In this document: positions 38,101-52,797 of the stretch, in pieces | How positions within the stretch are numbered: the stretch's first letter is position 1 | Layout: every line of letters begins with the position of its first letter | Source of the DNA: Cadophora sp. MPI-SDFR-AT-0126 | Lineage: Eukaryota; Ascomycota; Leotiomycetes; Helotiales; Ploettnerulaceae | DNA length: 64,000 bases | NCBI GenBank assembly: GCA_020747065.1 | Contig: JAGMVK010000002.1 | Location: 1,054,001-1,118,000 of the forward strand | Reading direction: 5' to 3' | Notes under the pieces: model-generated | What the model was told of the DNA's origin: nothing | Seen by the model: the letters and a program-made list of their open reading frames with translations, nothing else | Database searches by the model: none | Position numbers and translations under genes: made by a program

Positions 38101-41100
38101 TTGGTATCTCTTTCAGTCTTGGTACAACAGCACCACGAGATGAGACATAGAGCCACTCCCGAAATGCTGGGAGAGCCCGACGGCGGGCGTCGGTCGGAGT
38201 AGGCAAGCCCAGACGACTTCCGAACACAAAGCAGAGCATCGAGTGGACTGAAATACGGGATTGTTACTGAATACATGAAAATAGTAGCATCGAGATATTG
38301 ACTGTGTCTGTGATTCGCCCTCATCCTGTTCATCCTTCTCGTATCATCAGAACAGGAAAAGTGACATAGAATAAGCATAACCACATGTTTCTCCGCTGCT
38401 CTCATCTCCCATCCCTCACTCAGCAGTCAGACATAAAAGCCAAATGGGGAGTCGGGCAAGCAGAGCCGATATTATCATCATGAAGCACCACAACTGCCAC
38501 ATCTCATCTGCCAGGCATGTTGTCTGCAGCTAGTTGAACGCTGAACGCCTCATGGGTATCTCCCGTTCATCCTCGTTGTCCCCACGAGCATGTTCATCCA
38601 TCGACCACCGGCCGCCAGCCTGACTCGAGCCCACCTATGAAGACTAAATTCAATAATCTGCGCGTCAATCGGCATAGTTGGTTTATCAGTTTATTTGACG
38701 ATGAAGAGCGGTCTGGAGTGAAGCCCAGCGGTCCCAGCTCATGCCGTATCGTTTCGTTGGTCGAGAGCAGCGCTCTCAACAGAAGGAAAAAGCATGATGC
38801 AAAGTCGCTGACAGGGGGATGAAAATAGTGAGCAAACAGGGACAGGGACATGGACCAGGACAGGGCATGACCAGACAAGAGCATTAACAGGGTCTCCAGG
38901 GCTCGAATAAGGTAGGCTGATCTCTGCCTCTTTGCCTTTAGTGAAGATAGCTGGGTTTGCTGGCGTTATTTAGCGACCCGAGAAATCGCGGAGGGCGTTC
39001 TTATGATGCGCCGTGTGTGTTGAGCTTAATTCGAGAGGAGCCAGCAGTATGACCGACGCGTTACCAGCTATTTGCTCCGACTCGCTTTAACAGGCCCAAT
39101 GCCCCAGATGTGAGATGAACGGTACATAAATCGTGACATAAGAAACAAATCCTCGAAGTCTTCCAACAGTTCCCTTACTTCCCTTCTGTCACATTTCTAA
39201 CGACGGGAGCCAGCCTGCCAACTGAGACACATCTTCCTTCCCCTCACTCCGTTCGGATCTTCTGATACATTGGGCAATTCAAGCGATGCCACTTGCGATC
39301 CTGGTAGTTACCCTTGGCATTGCTTGCTGTGTCTCCGGCGGAGGCCGAAAACCCTGGGTGGGGCCTAGAACGCAGAGCCTATGAATGGGGAAAAGATAAC
39401 CGAATTGGACATGTCACCCATATAACTTTCTAGATTATTGAACGATAACGACAATAACAGTGCTTCAGGGACCTCATGAAAGAAGAGAAGCGAAATGACA
39501 TTGTGTAACGCTTATTTTAAAATGGAAGAGCAGAAGGATATCAAGAGCAAGATAGAATTGCGGCGCGAGTACTGGTGCGACATCAGCGAAGGAATATTGA
39601 ATTTGACAGCCAGCAGCCACCCGCCTCTCGTCAAGAATAGAAGCTTTCACGTTACTAGATACTACTGTACCAAGACCCGAGAGACCAGGTACAGGATAGA
39701 CTCAGTGAACGTAGTTTCATATTATTATCAGCCGGCCTCTTGCCATAAGGTTCTCGCATGACCAGCATGCTTTGGGTTGTGATCAGATCGCTGGGGTTCT
39801 GATATGCCATATTGTTCAGTTACATTAATACAGACGTACTCTGCTTTCAGCTTGCATACGGCAACGGCAGAGCAGCAGAAACAGGGAGGGGGCTCATGAT
39901 TGGTGACCCATGTCGCAAAAGTGCAAAGGGCAGGCAAGCGATCGTTTGATCTCCTCGACAATCTTTCGTTTTATTTATTCGCTATTGGATGAAGAACTTT
40001 CAGATCCTAAAACTTTAAAAAGCTTGGAATCAAAGCTGTGATCACTCTGCGGTCTGTAAGTGTGCATCTCAGCCGTGTCGAAACGTCTGAACAAATAAAT
40101 GGAGGATGAAAATCAATTGATAACCGAATGGGACACCTGCCGGATTGCAAGATACAGCTTCGCCGTGCCAAGACCAACTGACACATAAATAATAGATAGA
40201 TAGGATATCCAAGACCGGGTCGATACAGGATTACATAAGGCTGAAAGGAATTAGGAGGGTCTCTTCCAGCGCTTAGAGGACCATTGACAGGATGCCCATC
40301 GTATACGCGTACGTGCCTGTCAACCGCAGCCACAGAGCATATGCGTGAAGCACAATTGCTTAGTCCTCTCTTTCTACTTCTCTCTGTCGTGTCAGTTCAA
40401 CAACAACAAAGTCAAAGTCAGCAAGAACCGCGACACAACCAATATCAAGCCGTAAGCTCGCCGACCAGATCCCTATCACGCCAATCACACATGCGCCTGA
40501 TCCACACATCCACACCCACCCACAATCCACTTCATCTACCCCCCCTGGTTTGGATCGTTGGTCCATGCGCTCCCTGTCACTCGCACCCAGAAATCCAGAT
40601 TTCCAGTTTCTGCCACCAAGCCCAGCCCGCCCCTAGCAAAGACCACACCCACTAACCCACCCACCACTCACCACAAGACTCGCCCCTGACCCCTGCGTAG
40701 TCGCCGTCGCTGATTATCTCCAAAGATTTGGAGCAGGGTACCCATCTAACCACTTTAGGCCTTTTCTCCTTTAGCTCGAACGTTGCCGCGAGCCTCGTGC
40801 CCAACTTGACTTTTTTCTCGATTCGATCGTGCTTTGCATCTGATGAAAGAAACATGATTGGCAGAGAGATAAGAGCAAATGTTGCATGTTGCTGCACTTT
40901 GTCGGACGAAAGAGAAACCTTGAAAAAACAAAAAAAAGGAACGAAAGAAAGGGGTTCCTACTACAGCGGTACCAGAAAAGAAGTAAACAGGTTGTGAAAT
41001 AATGCCAATGCATTGTTTGAAGTTTTGCACGGCTAGGTCGATCGAAATGATATGAATGATGCGATACTACTGTCCGAACAATCCTGGCTCGGACATAGCA

Positions 41101-41232
41101 ACGCAGCCTGTCATCCTCCTCCTCTTTGCTCCTTGCATCCCGTTTCAAGAGAGAGATCAATCAAAACGAAGCTCTGGATATCAAACTGCACTCACTCGCC
41201 TCCTATATCTGCGCACTGCACTGCATTGCATA

Positions 41233-41246
41233 CCACACACACACAG
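41233..41246. repeat. CA dinucleotide tract
   Basis: Seven CA units in the CT/CA-rich upstream region of the MtfA-like gene. Confidence 0.75.
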
Positions 41247-42892
41247 CAGTTGCAAAACCATCCCTGCCTTTCACGGTATTCTCCTCTCAAGATCATCGGG
41301 ACCGAGAACTGTGAAGTGAAGCGAAGAAGCGAGGAGATGCTGTATCGCAGTCGTAGCTCCGTCCCTCAACCCCAGAGATTGGGATTGGGCTGGTCACGGG
41401 CCACACCCAGCGCCAGCCGTCCCGTCCCCAAGCAAGCGTGTGCCCACCGAAATAAATCGGGGTAAAATTGAAAGTGGATGCTTTCAGCTGGGAATCGAAT
41501 CTCAAAAGGCGTCTTTTTAATAGTTGACCCCCCCTGCTTCTATCCCAAGTCCCAATCCTCCACTACCGTTTCCTCCCATGTGTGCACGGCTGTAGATAGA
41601 CATTAGATGGGATGGCTGCATTTTAGACTCAGCGGCTTAAGCCAAGAACCCGCCTCTGGGTACGATACTATCGCTCTCCCACATTATCCATCTGCCCATG
41701 CTCTCTCTTTCATGGGCTGCTCGCATGTAGCCGACAATGCCTGCAATGTTCATTTTAGGGAGGGGGAGCCACACCCACACCTCCGGAGCGAGCCAGCTGC
41801 AGCCCACCCACCATCTGCTCTCTCTTTGCTGCAGGACAGCGACTCGAGCATCTTGTTTCCTTTTTGCCTTTTATTTATTTGCTTTTACGGAAGTTGCAGC
41901 GTGTCTTGCTTTACTCCGTGGAGTCTAACTTTCATCATCCCTGTGACCGGGCCCTGTCCTTGCTTCCGTATGTTTCTCAATCTTTCGGACCAGAGAGCCT
42001 GAAGCGAACGGAGATCCAGCTGCACGGGATGGAGAGCGAGAGAGGGGGGGTCTAGACCGAGCCATTTTGAAGGACGACCTTTCGAGGGGTGGTCGAGACT
42101 CCATATCAGGACACTGAAGACTCGGGATGAGATGGGTATCATGAAACAGCGAGAGTAATAGACAGCATTGGAGATTCTGAATAGAATACTTTTTCTAATG
42201 ATTCAATCCACCTTGGTTCTCTTTTGCTTAACTTTCGTTTGCCTTGAAGGATTGGCTTGAGTCCGTGAGGGTGGAGTGCGTGAAGATTGGACATCCTGAG
42301 AATAGTCACTAGCCATGGTCTCCAATCATAAGCCGGGGTGATTAGCAAAGCTCCCCAGCATGCTCCTGTCTCATATCAAATCGCCAGAAGCTTGTCAGAT
42401 CCTTAAGCTTCTGCTCCGAAAGTCAGTGCTGAAAGTGTTTAGATAGGGCAGTAGGGTAGTATCCCGTCTGTAGTGTGTTTTGGCTTCTATTCCAATTCTT
42501 ATTTGCTTCACTTACTGCTGTGAATGCCGTCGCATCGCACCATGCCTCCCACGGAATACACCCACCGCCTGTCCCAGACTCAGAACAGGCTTTGAGTTTT
42601 TGGCTTTTAACTTTTGAATTGACTTTCCGACTACAGCACCTCATCAGTTCTTCAGCGGAGACGAGATGACACGCTGTGCTAAGCTGGGCTGGATGACTGC
42701 CCACTACCAACAAGTCCAGTCGCTAGTATGCTGCTGTAAATCCTCCCGCCAGCGTGGATTGGAATGGACTAGGAATATTAAAATAAAGTTAATTACCCGA
42801 TTTGTCTATCGTCGACTCGACGCGACACGGTTGCAATTTGGCTTGGGGTTGCACAAGACAATATTTGCCTGGACCCCAAACCCTGAAGCTGT

Positions 42893-42915
42893 GTGAGTGA
42901 GTGAGTGAGTGAGTG
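42893..42915. repeat. GTGA tetranucleotide microsatellite
   Basis: Nearly six perfect tandem GTGA units. Confidence 0.85.
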
Positions 42916-43085
42916 TGATGAACCCAACACCGGCAGTCTCCAGCGGACCCGACGAATGGGAAAGGCATGTCCTGGTCGTGGAGTCTCGGATGCATGTCTG
43001 GGGTCCAGGTTCCAAGAAGATGACTGAGGAATGGAACAGTACTTCGACGTGTGGAAAGAAGTGAGGACATGCCTACCGAGTGAAG

Positions 43086-43105
43086 AGTGCAGTGCAGTGC
43101 AGTGC
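43086..43105. repeat. AGTGC pentanucleotide repeat
   Basis: Four perfect tandem AGTGC units. Confidence 0.8.
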
Positions 43106-43241
43106 TAGAGCCCAAAACTTGATAGAGCCAGGTGCCAGAAGAAAGAAGATACAGCATAGCATACTCGTTCAGATGAGCCCAGAGCTAAATCGGAGTTGCT
43201 CGCCTATTGTCCACCCCCTCGTCCTTGTTAGCTTCATCCAT

Positions 43242-43268
43242 CAGACCAGACCAGACCAGACCAGACCA
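43242..43268. repeat. CAGAC pentanucleotide repeat
   Basis: Five tandem CAGAC units plus a partial one, about 0.9 kb upstream of the MtfA-like start. Confidence 0.85.
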
Positions 43269-44159
43269 CTGGCCGGCCAGTCCACCTCCTTCAGGACTCC
43301 TATCCTCTTCTGTCTCTGATCCCGGATCCTCCCCTTCCCTGCGCTACCCTACCCAACCCAAATTTACTGTTCGACTTTCCTCCCCACCCCGCCCCATGTC
43401 ATGCCCTCCGTCTCTCCTCCAGCTGGCCAGCTCGCGCTCTCTCCCTTTCCACGCTACAGCCCTCCTCGGCTCGCTCACTTCATGGACACATGGCGCATCG
43501 ATCCTAGCCTTATGCTAGTGTACTGCTAGTGTAGGTCTAGTGTTTATCCCCTGTAAGCAACCCCTGTCCCCCTCTGCCACGCTTCCCGCTGGTAATCAAC
43601 ACCATCCAGCCAAATGCACGCGGAAGCACACAGACCACAGCTGAGGGTCCCCATCTCCAGTAAGCTACATAAATCGACAGCGCCTCCCCGGCCGCCATCC
43701 AGGTGATCGACAACGCTCCGCTCCACATTCCTCACTTCATCCAAGGTCTTACTACTGACTGACTTTGCTCACTTCCTTGACTTGACTGGACTGCATATAC
43801 TCGACTTGTCCTCGCTTGACTTGACTTTACGAGAACGAGATCGTGAAAGGATCCGAGACGAGACCAGACGAAAGAAAGACAAAACCTCGACGGCGACAAA
43901 AACATTAGTCGAAGCAAGACAGACGACCCGAAACAAGACGGAAAAAAGTGACCTCGCGGGTGTCAACATCGGCCAAACCTTCACGGACTTTATATGCTAC
44001 AGGAGTGTTTACTATCTGGCGAGGTTGTCAGAAAGCCGACATCTGACCTGCTCCTCCACCTTGTCGAACCCCATTCTCCGCGACCATCAATCCTTAGTTG
44101 GCGCGACTTTTCCCTCCGTTTCCTCCAAGAAAACACCGTGGACTTCGCAATCATATTCC

Positions 44160-45590
44160 ATGATGGAGGCACAGAGCTTCACCGCTCGCCGCGCCGCAGC
44201 CAGCAGCCTTCCAACCTTCTCCCTCCCCCCGCCAGACCATCTTTCTCAGATGCACCGCCTTCCAGCTTATGCCCCGTCAACATCAACCCAGCCAACTCCA
44301 GCGATTGTCAGCAGCGTTCTGACTCCTCCTGCCGGTCTGGCAAGTGATCTCAGCCCTCTGGCTTCAAGTGTAAATAGTGGCAGTTCCCAGAGCTCGGCCG
44401 GAGGCGTCCCTCCATATCAGCCAATGGGTTTCTGGCCGACTCCCAATCAGCCCTCCTATGGCTTCAGCTCAGCTCCTCCAATGCCCGCATCTTTCGCCCA
44501 GTCCCAGCAGCCATATATGGGACGTCCGCTGAACTCTCCATCCATGAACTTCCCCAATCGATATACCAACTCTCCAACTGCAGGGGAGGGACTCCCCCCA
44601 CCTCCATATGATATCAGTGTGCCTCCTTTCCCTGCTCCAATGTCAAGTGGTGGTCATTCTCAACAGCAGACCCTTCCAGCCCTCTCCACTAGCCACCAAC
44701 ATCATCATCAACAACAGCAGCAGGCCCAGCAAAATCAGCAGCAAAATCAACAACACCAACAGCAGCTGAATAACAACAATGGCCTGCCAGCGGCTTCGCA
44801 ACCGCCACCACAAGGACCTCTCCACGCTCCAGATACCTATGGCGGGAGACCGCCTCCAACCCCAACTTACTACACACCATCTTCAACGCCACAGCAGTCC
44901 TCTTTCCCAGCATATACCCACCAATCTCCAACCCAGCAATCTCCTAATACATCTTCCGCACCCTCTAATCGTATTTCCCCCGTCTCGGCACAGAGTCACG
45001 CCTCGATGGCCGCACCCCAAGGCTACCCACGGCCTTATAACGGGTACAGCTTGCCAGCAATGGCCGGTCCCATCATGTCCAACGTGCACAATCCCGGAAA
45101 CCAAATGGCGTTGGTAGGCGGAATGAGCATGCAAGGCTACCCACAGCATCCTCACCAGATGTACGGACATCACCCACAAGGCCAGGCTCCACCCAACGAC
45201 CGCCCTTTCAAGTGCGATCAATGCCCACAGACCTTCAATCGTAACCACGATTTGAAGCGCCATAAGCGAATCCATTTGGCTGTGAAGCCATTCCCTTGCG
45301 GCCATTGCGAGAAGAGCTTCTCGCGGAAAGATGCATTGAAGGTTCGTTCTTTATCCGATTCTAATTCCAGTAATTGGAGGCAGCTTCCTGCTCTCGTTTC
45401 TTGATAAATTTCTGAAACAGTTGGCTGATTGAACGACCAGAGACATATCCTCGTTAAGGGGTGTGGAAAGGGTCCATCGACTGGCGCCGCAAACGCGAAT
45501 GGTGGCAGTCAGTCTCCTGTCGATAAGAGCGAGATCATGAGCGATTCGGCGGATGACAGTCCAGAAATGGCAAAGAAAGAGCTGCAATAG
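44160..45590 (+). CDS. mtfA: MtfA-like C2H2 zinc-finger transcription factor
   Basis: Nuclear regulator; MtfA in Aspergillus controls secondary metabolism and development. Two exons (44160-45341 and 45441-45590; 99-nt intron with a GTTCGT donor) give 443 aa. The first ~340 residues are low-complexity, rich in Pro, Ser and Gln, with a Gln/His run encoded at 44695-44780. Two tandem fingers follow. Finger 1 uses Cys352, Cys355, His368 and His372. Finger 2 uses Cys380, Cys383, His396 and Cys402, a C2HC variant ending HILVKGCG. The linker HLAVKPFPCGHC between them is characteristic of MtfA. The intron splits finger 2. The start is the ATG of MMEAQSF; the frame stays open 126 codons upstream but has no ATG there. 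A Seb1/Azf1-type factor is a less likely alternative. Confidence 0.87.
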
Positions 45591-48008
45591 AGATCATGCC
45601 TTCACGTCATCGTACACTAATCAACGTGGAGTCTTCTGGCTAGTTGACATATGGTTTTGGGTAGGCGAGCGAGAGGCGGGCATCGGTGGCGTACATTACG
45701 GGCTGTAAATCCGCTTCCCAGATAATATCGGAGGTCCTTCGATACCCGGCGTTTGTATTTTGTGTGAGGGTGTTTATGCTTGGGTCAGGGGTAGCGGGAC
45801 TGGAATAAGGACGGTTGGGATGAACGAACGGAACGAATCTCGATGTTCATTTTCTTTGGGGTCTCGGGTCGGGTTGTGGGGTACTGGAGTCGGTGTTGTT
45901 GACTTTTTCTTTCTTTTCTCACGGACTGGAAAAATCGCGGCCGAAAATCATTGTGTATTGTTGGGAGTGTCGATCGTGTTGTGTGCTGGGTTTTTGTTTA
46001 ATGAATGGAAGGATGGATGGATGGAGATACCTCTCTATAGAGAGGCATTTGCGTGGCTCGTTCTTATATCTTTTTGACCGATGTTGCTACTCGCGCTGCG
46101 ATGTCTTTTTGCTTTTCGGTTTCTGGGAGAGATATCCGATGGTCTGGTCTCGTGGAGGGGGGATAGAGACAGATCGATCTTGTTTGCCTGATGTATTTGT
46201 ATTAATCTGCGCCCTCGATACCTATTGATAAATGAAGAGATGCTTGGAGAAGATAATTACCACTTGACGAGTCGGAGAGACCAGCTATGAGAAGGTGGCT
46301 TGAATCAAAACCAACGATGAATGTCATCACACAGACAAATAAGACAAGGAACACGACAAAAGAGGAAGGAAGGAACGAGCATATCTGACGAAGTAGATCT
46401 TTAGAACAAAATCATCGAGGCAGAAGAGTGAGAGAGGAGAGAGGGAGGTGAGAGCAAGAGCAGGGCATAGAACAGGCGCACAAGGCAAGCGAAATAGACA
46501 AACCACAACGCAGACACATTACACGTCCAAATAACCTTTTCCACACAGGCCACACCATCGACTTCGGTACCAGACGAACTCTGAGACTTGACGCCATCAA
46601 GCATGAAGCCGCATTGTATTCTCCGCCATCATCCTAGGCCCCCTGGCAGCCAAACAAGAGGTCTGCAGCTCTCTCCACCAAGCAGATCCCCCCAAACGCG
46701 TTGAAGCGAGAGATGGCGTGCACTGCTGGATACGAGAACGATGGTTTGTTTTGGGTCGCTGGGAGATGCAGGTTTGTCGATCGGGTGATGGGAGATGCTG
46801 CTGATATTTAGTTAATAAGTGATGGGTAAAGTCCGATAGACCGGCAGCCGCTGAAGATGCAATGCGGAAATAAATCTTGTGAGGTCGGTCTTCATCACCT
46901 ATGAACCTACCTGTCCTGTCCAAGCAGATCAACGAACCACCTTGTAAGGCTGACCTAACCAAGCCCTCAATAAATAGCCTTCACGCACCACATTGCATCC
47001 CGTAAGCCACGTCCGATCGGGTGGCGTTTTCTGGCAGAAGCTTAAAACAGCCCTCTTCCCCACATCCATGTCCTGCCTGAAAAGTGTCCATGGATGATGG
47101 ATGTCTTCTTCCGTCCGAGATAACCGTTAGGTTTTTGAGGCTTGCTTGCTTGCCCGCCCTGCGCAGCGCAGCACTCTCGCTACCGCGTTGCCGGGCCTTT
47201 ATATACTGGGATTGCGGGCTTTGAATGAGAAGCCGGCGGGATTTGGATTTCGGATCTGGGGCCTTTGGATAAGATGGAGAAGATAAGATATGATGCAGGA
47301 TGTAGATCTCGGATGAGATGGGTGAGACATTATTGATTGATGTCGGGCTTTTTTCTTTGACTTGAGATGATGTACTGTCCGGTGCGGTCGATCAGGTAGG
47401 TACCCGTGGTGGCTTGCAGGGAAAATCATGGCGTGGTAGGTGTTGTGCAGGAAGCAGCACCTGGCTGGGACTGACTGAATGCCCTACAAGGTACTCACTC
47501 ACTGCCACACTCATGCACTGCGCCGAGCTCTACTAGTACACGAAAAGTCGCAGGCTCGAGTACACGCAAATACGACCTCATTACTGTCTGTACACGAGCC
47601 AACTCGGATACAACTGGGCTCCACTGCTCATTCTGTTTGTCAGAAGCCGGGGAAAATAGGGCCAGCACTTCTTATTTCGATGAGAAAGCAGATCTTCAGA
47701 ATCAGGAACCCATCTGGAGAAAGACAACAGCTTAATATTCGTGTAATTGCCTACTAGAAAGTTGTCACGTAGAGGGAAGCAACGAGCCTAGCAAAGTATG
47801 TTTACTTGAGACATCATGCTCGCTCGCATCTACTAACATACAATCTCACAAGAGGCTATGGTATATGCCGCAAATAGAACGGCAGCAGTCGAAACTTTTG
47901 TGGCACTGAATTCCCGCACAGAATCCGATTTGGAGAATCTGCACATCTCAGAGCTAACAGGATTATATACAACATATCCACATTATGTTCATCACAGGGT
48001 ATTGCATC
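45591..48008. other. Intergenic
   Basis: About 2.4 kb containing the 3' region of the MtfA-like gene and the 3' region of the minus-strand pepsin-like gene. The open frames (longest 121 codons) begin at non-ATG codons or lack features. A GGAT repeat lies near 46011-46023. No gene is called. Confidence 0.5.
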
Positions 48009-49487
48009 TTACAAAATCAATCCAACACTAATAGCTGCAGCCAGCAGACACAGACCAAGTCCGGCACCACTTCTTACACCATTGTTCTTCTTGCCTTCCC
48101 CAGTAGCAGTCGCAGAAGGAGAACTCGACGAGGTCTGCGAAGCCTCATAAGCTGCTTGGCTACCAATCGCCCAGCCTAGATCACCATCTGTGATGTTATG
48201 CGATACGCATTGTAATTCATCCGGTCCTTCTGTATATGCCATCGTGTTGTTCGCCAGTCCAACACTTAGAGTCTTGGCTTGGTAGTCTGCGAACACGTAG
48301 ACCTGACTCAGGAACGGCGCACCTAGGATAGGTGATTTGTCTGCATCTGACTCTTCACGGAAGGATACCAGAGTGGAGGGTATAGTGATGTTGAGCCCAT
48401 TCGAAAGTGTGATCGTCAGATCTGTGGAGTCTGAGCCCTGGAGACTTTGATAGATGGATTTGGGGAGGACGAGTGTGGCCTCCTGTGGCTCGACACAAGC
48501 TGTGAAAGAGGATTCGCTGATTTCTTGGCCCGAGACAGCCATGGATGCCACATCGACCTCCCATGGACACTGCCTAGCCAGCTCGAAAGCTCCAACAGGA
48601 TATGTTTCCTCCAGGAGATCGCCCTGTACTCGGCTTTTGGAATAGCCGCCCAATATCATAGTGCCATTCCGCTCGAGATCCGAACCCGCTTCAGGTGGAA
48701 CGCCGTAGTAGAGGCCAATGGACCGAGACGCAGTTCTGCCACTCTCGTAGAAGTATTTCATGAACGTAGAGTTTAGACCTAGTCCTAGCACTTGCTGTTC
48801 ACTTGTATCCACGAAGCCTAGCATTGCACCCTTTCCCGCAGTTGCATTGCTCCCGAACGAGTCGTAATGGGAAATAGAGCCGAAGATCCCACCTTGGATA
48901 TTCGATGAGTAGTAATGCTGTGGCAGAACTAAGTTCGTATATGCGGTGCCGTACTGAACGCCTGCGGCCTTTACGGCTGCGGTTGTGATGGTGTTCTCGG
49001 GTGAGCCCGTGAAGTTCGAGGAAGTCTCGAAGTATATCGGCGCCGATGTCTTGACGTCGTAGTAACCATGGCAGGTGAACGACGTATTGAAAGTATAATC
49101 ATTGTCCCAGCTTTTCGAATCGTAGTTCTCATCGTAGGTATAGCTATTAGGACAAGGCGCATCTTTGGAACCAGTTGATGTTGTAGCTATGTACGTCTGA
49201 TTGTAGGCAGTCGACAGCGCCACAACAAGAGGGTATGGTTGCCCAGGGGGCTTCTGCGATCCTCCTTCATATTGTACACCAATCCAGAGAGGTGCGCCGC
49301 GTTGGGAAGAGAGGGAGGGATTCGAGGTCCACGGATTGGGACTCAATTCGAATCGAAGGATGTCGGAGCCAAAGGTTGGATCGTCACAGACTCCCGTCTC
49401 GCGAGCGGCAGACAGCGTAGGAAAAGCGAGGGAAAGTAGGAGGATTGCATCTTTGACATGAAGTCTGTTGAATGAGTGTGGTGGCAT
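48009..49487 (-). CDS. Secreted GPI-anchored pepsin-fold protein, probably non-catalytic
   Basis: Single exon, 492 aa from the first good ATG; a longer frame starts at a TTG 28 codons upstream. Signal peptide residues 1-27 (hydrophobic core AILLLSLAFPTLSA). The body resembles fungal A1-type aspartyl proteases: the GIFGSIS turn, then MILGGYSKSRVQGD and the late SPILGAPFLSQVYVF strand with following loop. Many N-glycosylation sequons and a C-terminal Ser/Thr region plus hydrophobic tail indicate GPI anchoring. At the two places where DTG should stand, I read VVALSTAYNQTYI (N-lobe) and ACVEPQEATLVLP (C-lobe), so both catalytic aspartates appear replaced. It is likely a pseudoprotease acting as a wall or binding protein. 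The frame is otherwise intact, so it is not a decayed gene. Confidence 0.8.
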   Translation of the reverse strand: MPPHSFNRLHVKDAILLLSLAFPTLSAARETGVCDDPTFGSDILRFELSPNPWTSNPSLSSQRGAPLWIGVQYEGGSQKPPGQPYPLVVALSTAYNQTYIATTSTGSKDAPCPNSYTYDENYDSKSWDNDYTFNTSFTCHGYYDVKTSAPIYFETSSNFTGSPENTITTAAVKAAGVQYGTAYTNLVLPQHYYSSNIQGGIFGSISHYDSFGSNATAGKGAMLGFVDTSEQQVLGLGLNSTFMKYFYESGRTASRSIGLYYGVPPEAGSDLERNGTMILGGYSKSRVQGDLLEETYPVGAFELARQCPWEVDVASMAVSGQEISESSFTACVEPQEATLVLPKSIYQSLQGSDSTDLTITLSNGLNITIPSTLVSFREESDADKSPILGAPFLSQVYVFADYQAKTLSVGLANNTMAYTEGPDELQCVSHNITDGDLGWAIGSQAAYEASQTSSSSPSATATGEGKKNNGVRSGAGLGLCLLAAAISVGLIL

Positions 49488-51870
<2,383 letters not shown>

Positions 51871-52797
51871 GGTGTGTTAGCGGGTTGGCACAGAACAAGG
51901 GACATAAACACATTTTGGGCTATTTGCAAATCAATTTCAGCGCCACGGTTTGTGGAGATCCGGATTCATGTTAGCGACATCGAGTTGACTGTTGCTTGGG
52001 CTGAATTCCAGGTATTTAGGGAAAGTTGTTTTTCCATTCCGGTCTCAGTCTCATGCAGTGTGTTAAATGTTGAAGCTCCTTACCAGGTGGTCCCGTTTCT
52101 CGATTTCTTGCAAGAAGAGGTCAAACGTGAACAACGGAGAAGAGCCTGGGTGAAAGCGTTCTGATCAAATGGCGGTAGACAAAGGAGGCTGGTTTCTGTT
52201 CAAGATTGTGGAGGCGGCTGTAATCATCCGTGGCTTTAATTACATCAAGATTTCACAGAACGCCATAACTCGATTATATCTGTGTACAGATTTGAATTGA
52301 GTCAACTTTCGTCCTTTTCTTTGTCGGACTTCTTCCTGACATTCGGACCGTCAAGCTGTGGGGACCCCGCCAATGTTCGTCACCAAATCCCACCTTCGAG
52401 CTACCCCGCAGCGGCTCTCCTACGATTGACGAACCCATTGCCGACCTGCTTGTTCACCATGAGCTACTACTCCTATTTCTTCTTTCTGCATGTTCATCTC
52501 TTCAGGAAGCGCCTGGATGTCAAGTCTTGGCTCGACTTTCGGGACCGAGAAATATGCTTGGAACCTCGCATTCGGTCCTACTCTTGCTGTATGCTTAAAT
52601 TTGAGAGCTTAGATAGCTTCACTTCAACTAATCTACCCCGCAGGCCATAGCTATCCATAGCTTTTCAACTCTCGTTGCCGTCATCACGAGTGCTACAGGC
52701 TTGGCAGGTTCGAAGTTGCGATGAAGTTTTCACGCAAGTGAGCTTGGTATGGAAGTAGACTCCCGTTGTTGGTGTCAGAACAACATATAAGTAGTTC
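51871..52797. other. Intergenic
   Basis: About 0.9 kb between two plus-strand genes. It includes a C/T-rich block at 52290-52480 and the promoter of the esterase. No supportable gene. Confidence 0.5.

Larger units (their letters stand above)
32152..44159. other. Twelve-kb region with no supportable gene
   Basis: I can support no gene between the kinase and the MtfA-like gene. Open frames reach at most 200 codons (minus strand, 35423-36025). They overlap each other on both strands, are low in recognisable structure, and often begin at TTG or GTG. No LTR, transposase or RIP-like AT collapse is evident. The 3' part (about 40.3-44.1 kb) is rich in C/T tracts and short tandem repeats and probably includes the promoter and leader of the zinc-finger gene. 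Long noncoding RNA genes cannot be excluded. Confidence 0.5.

Noticed and set aside
41499..41511. B-box-like GATTCGATTCC on the minus strand
   Set aside because: No A box or cloverleaf stems at the expected distance, so not a tRNA.
45760..46228. Two overlapping plus-strand frames downstream of the MtfA-like gene
   Set aside because: Start at non-ATG codons or lie in the likely 3' UTR; no domain.
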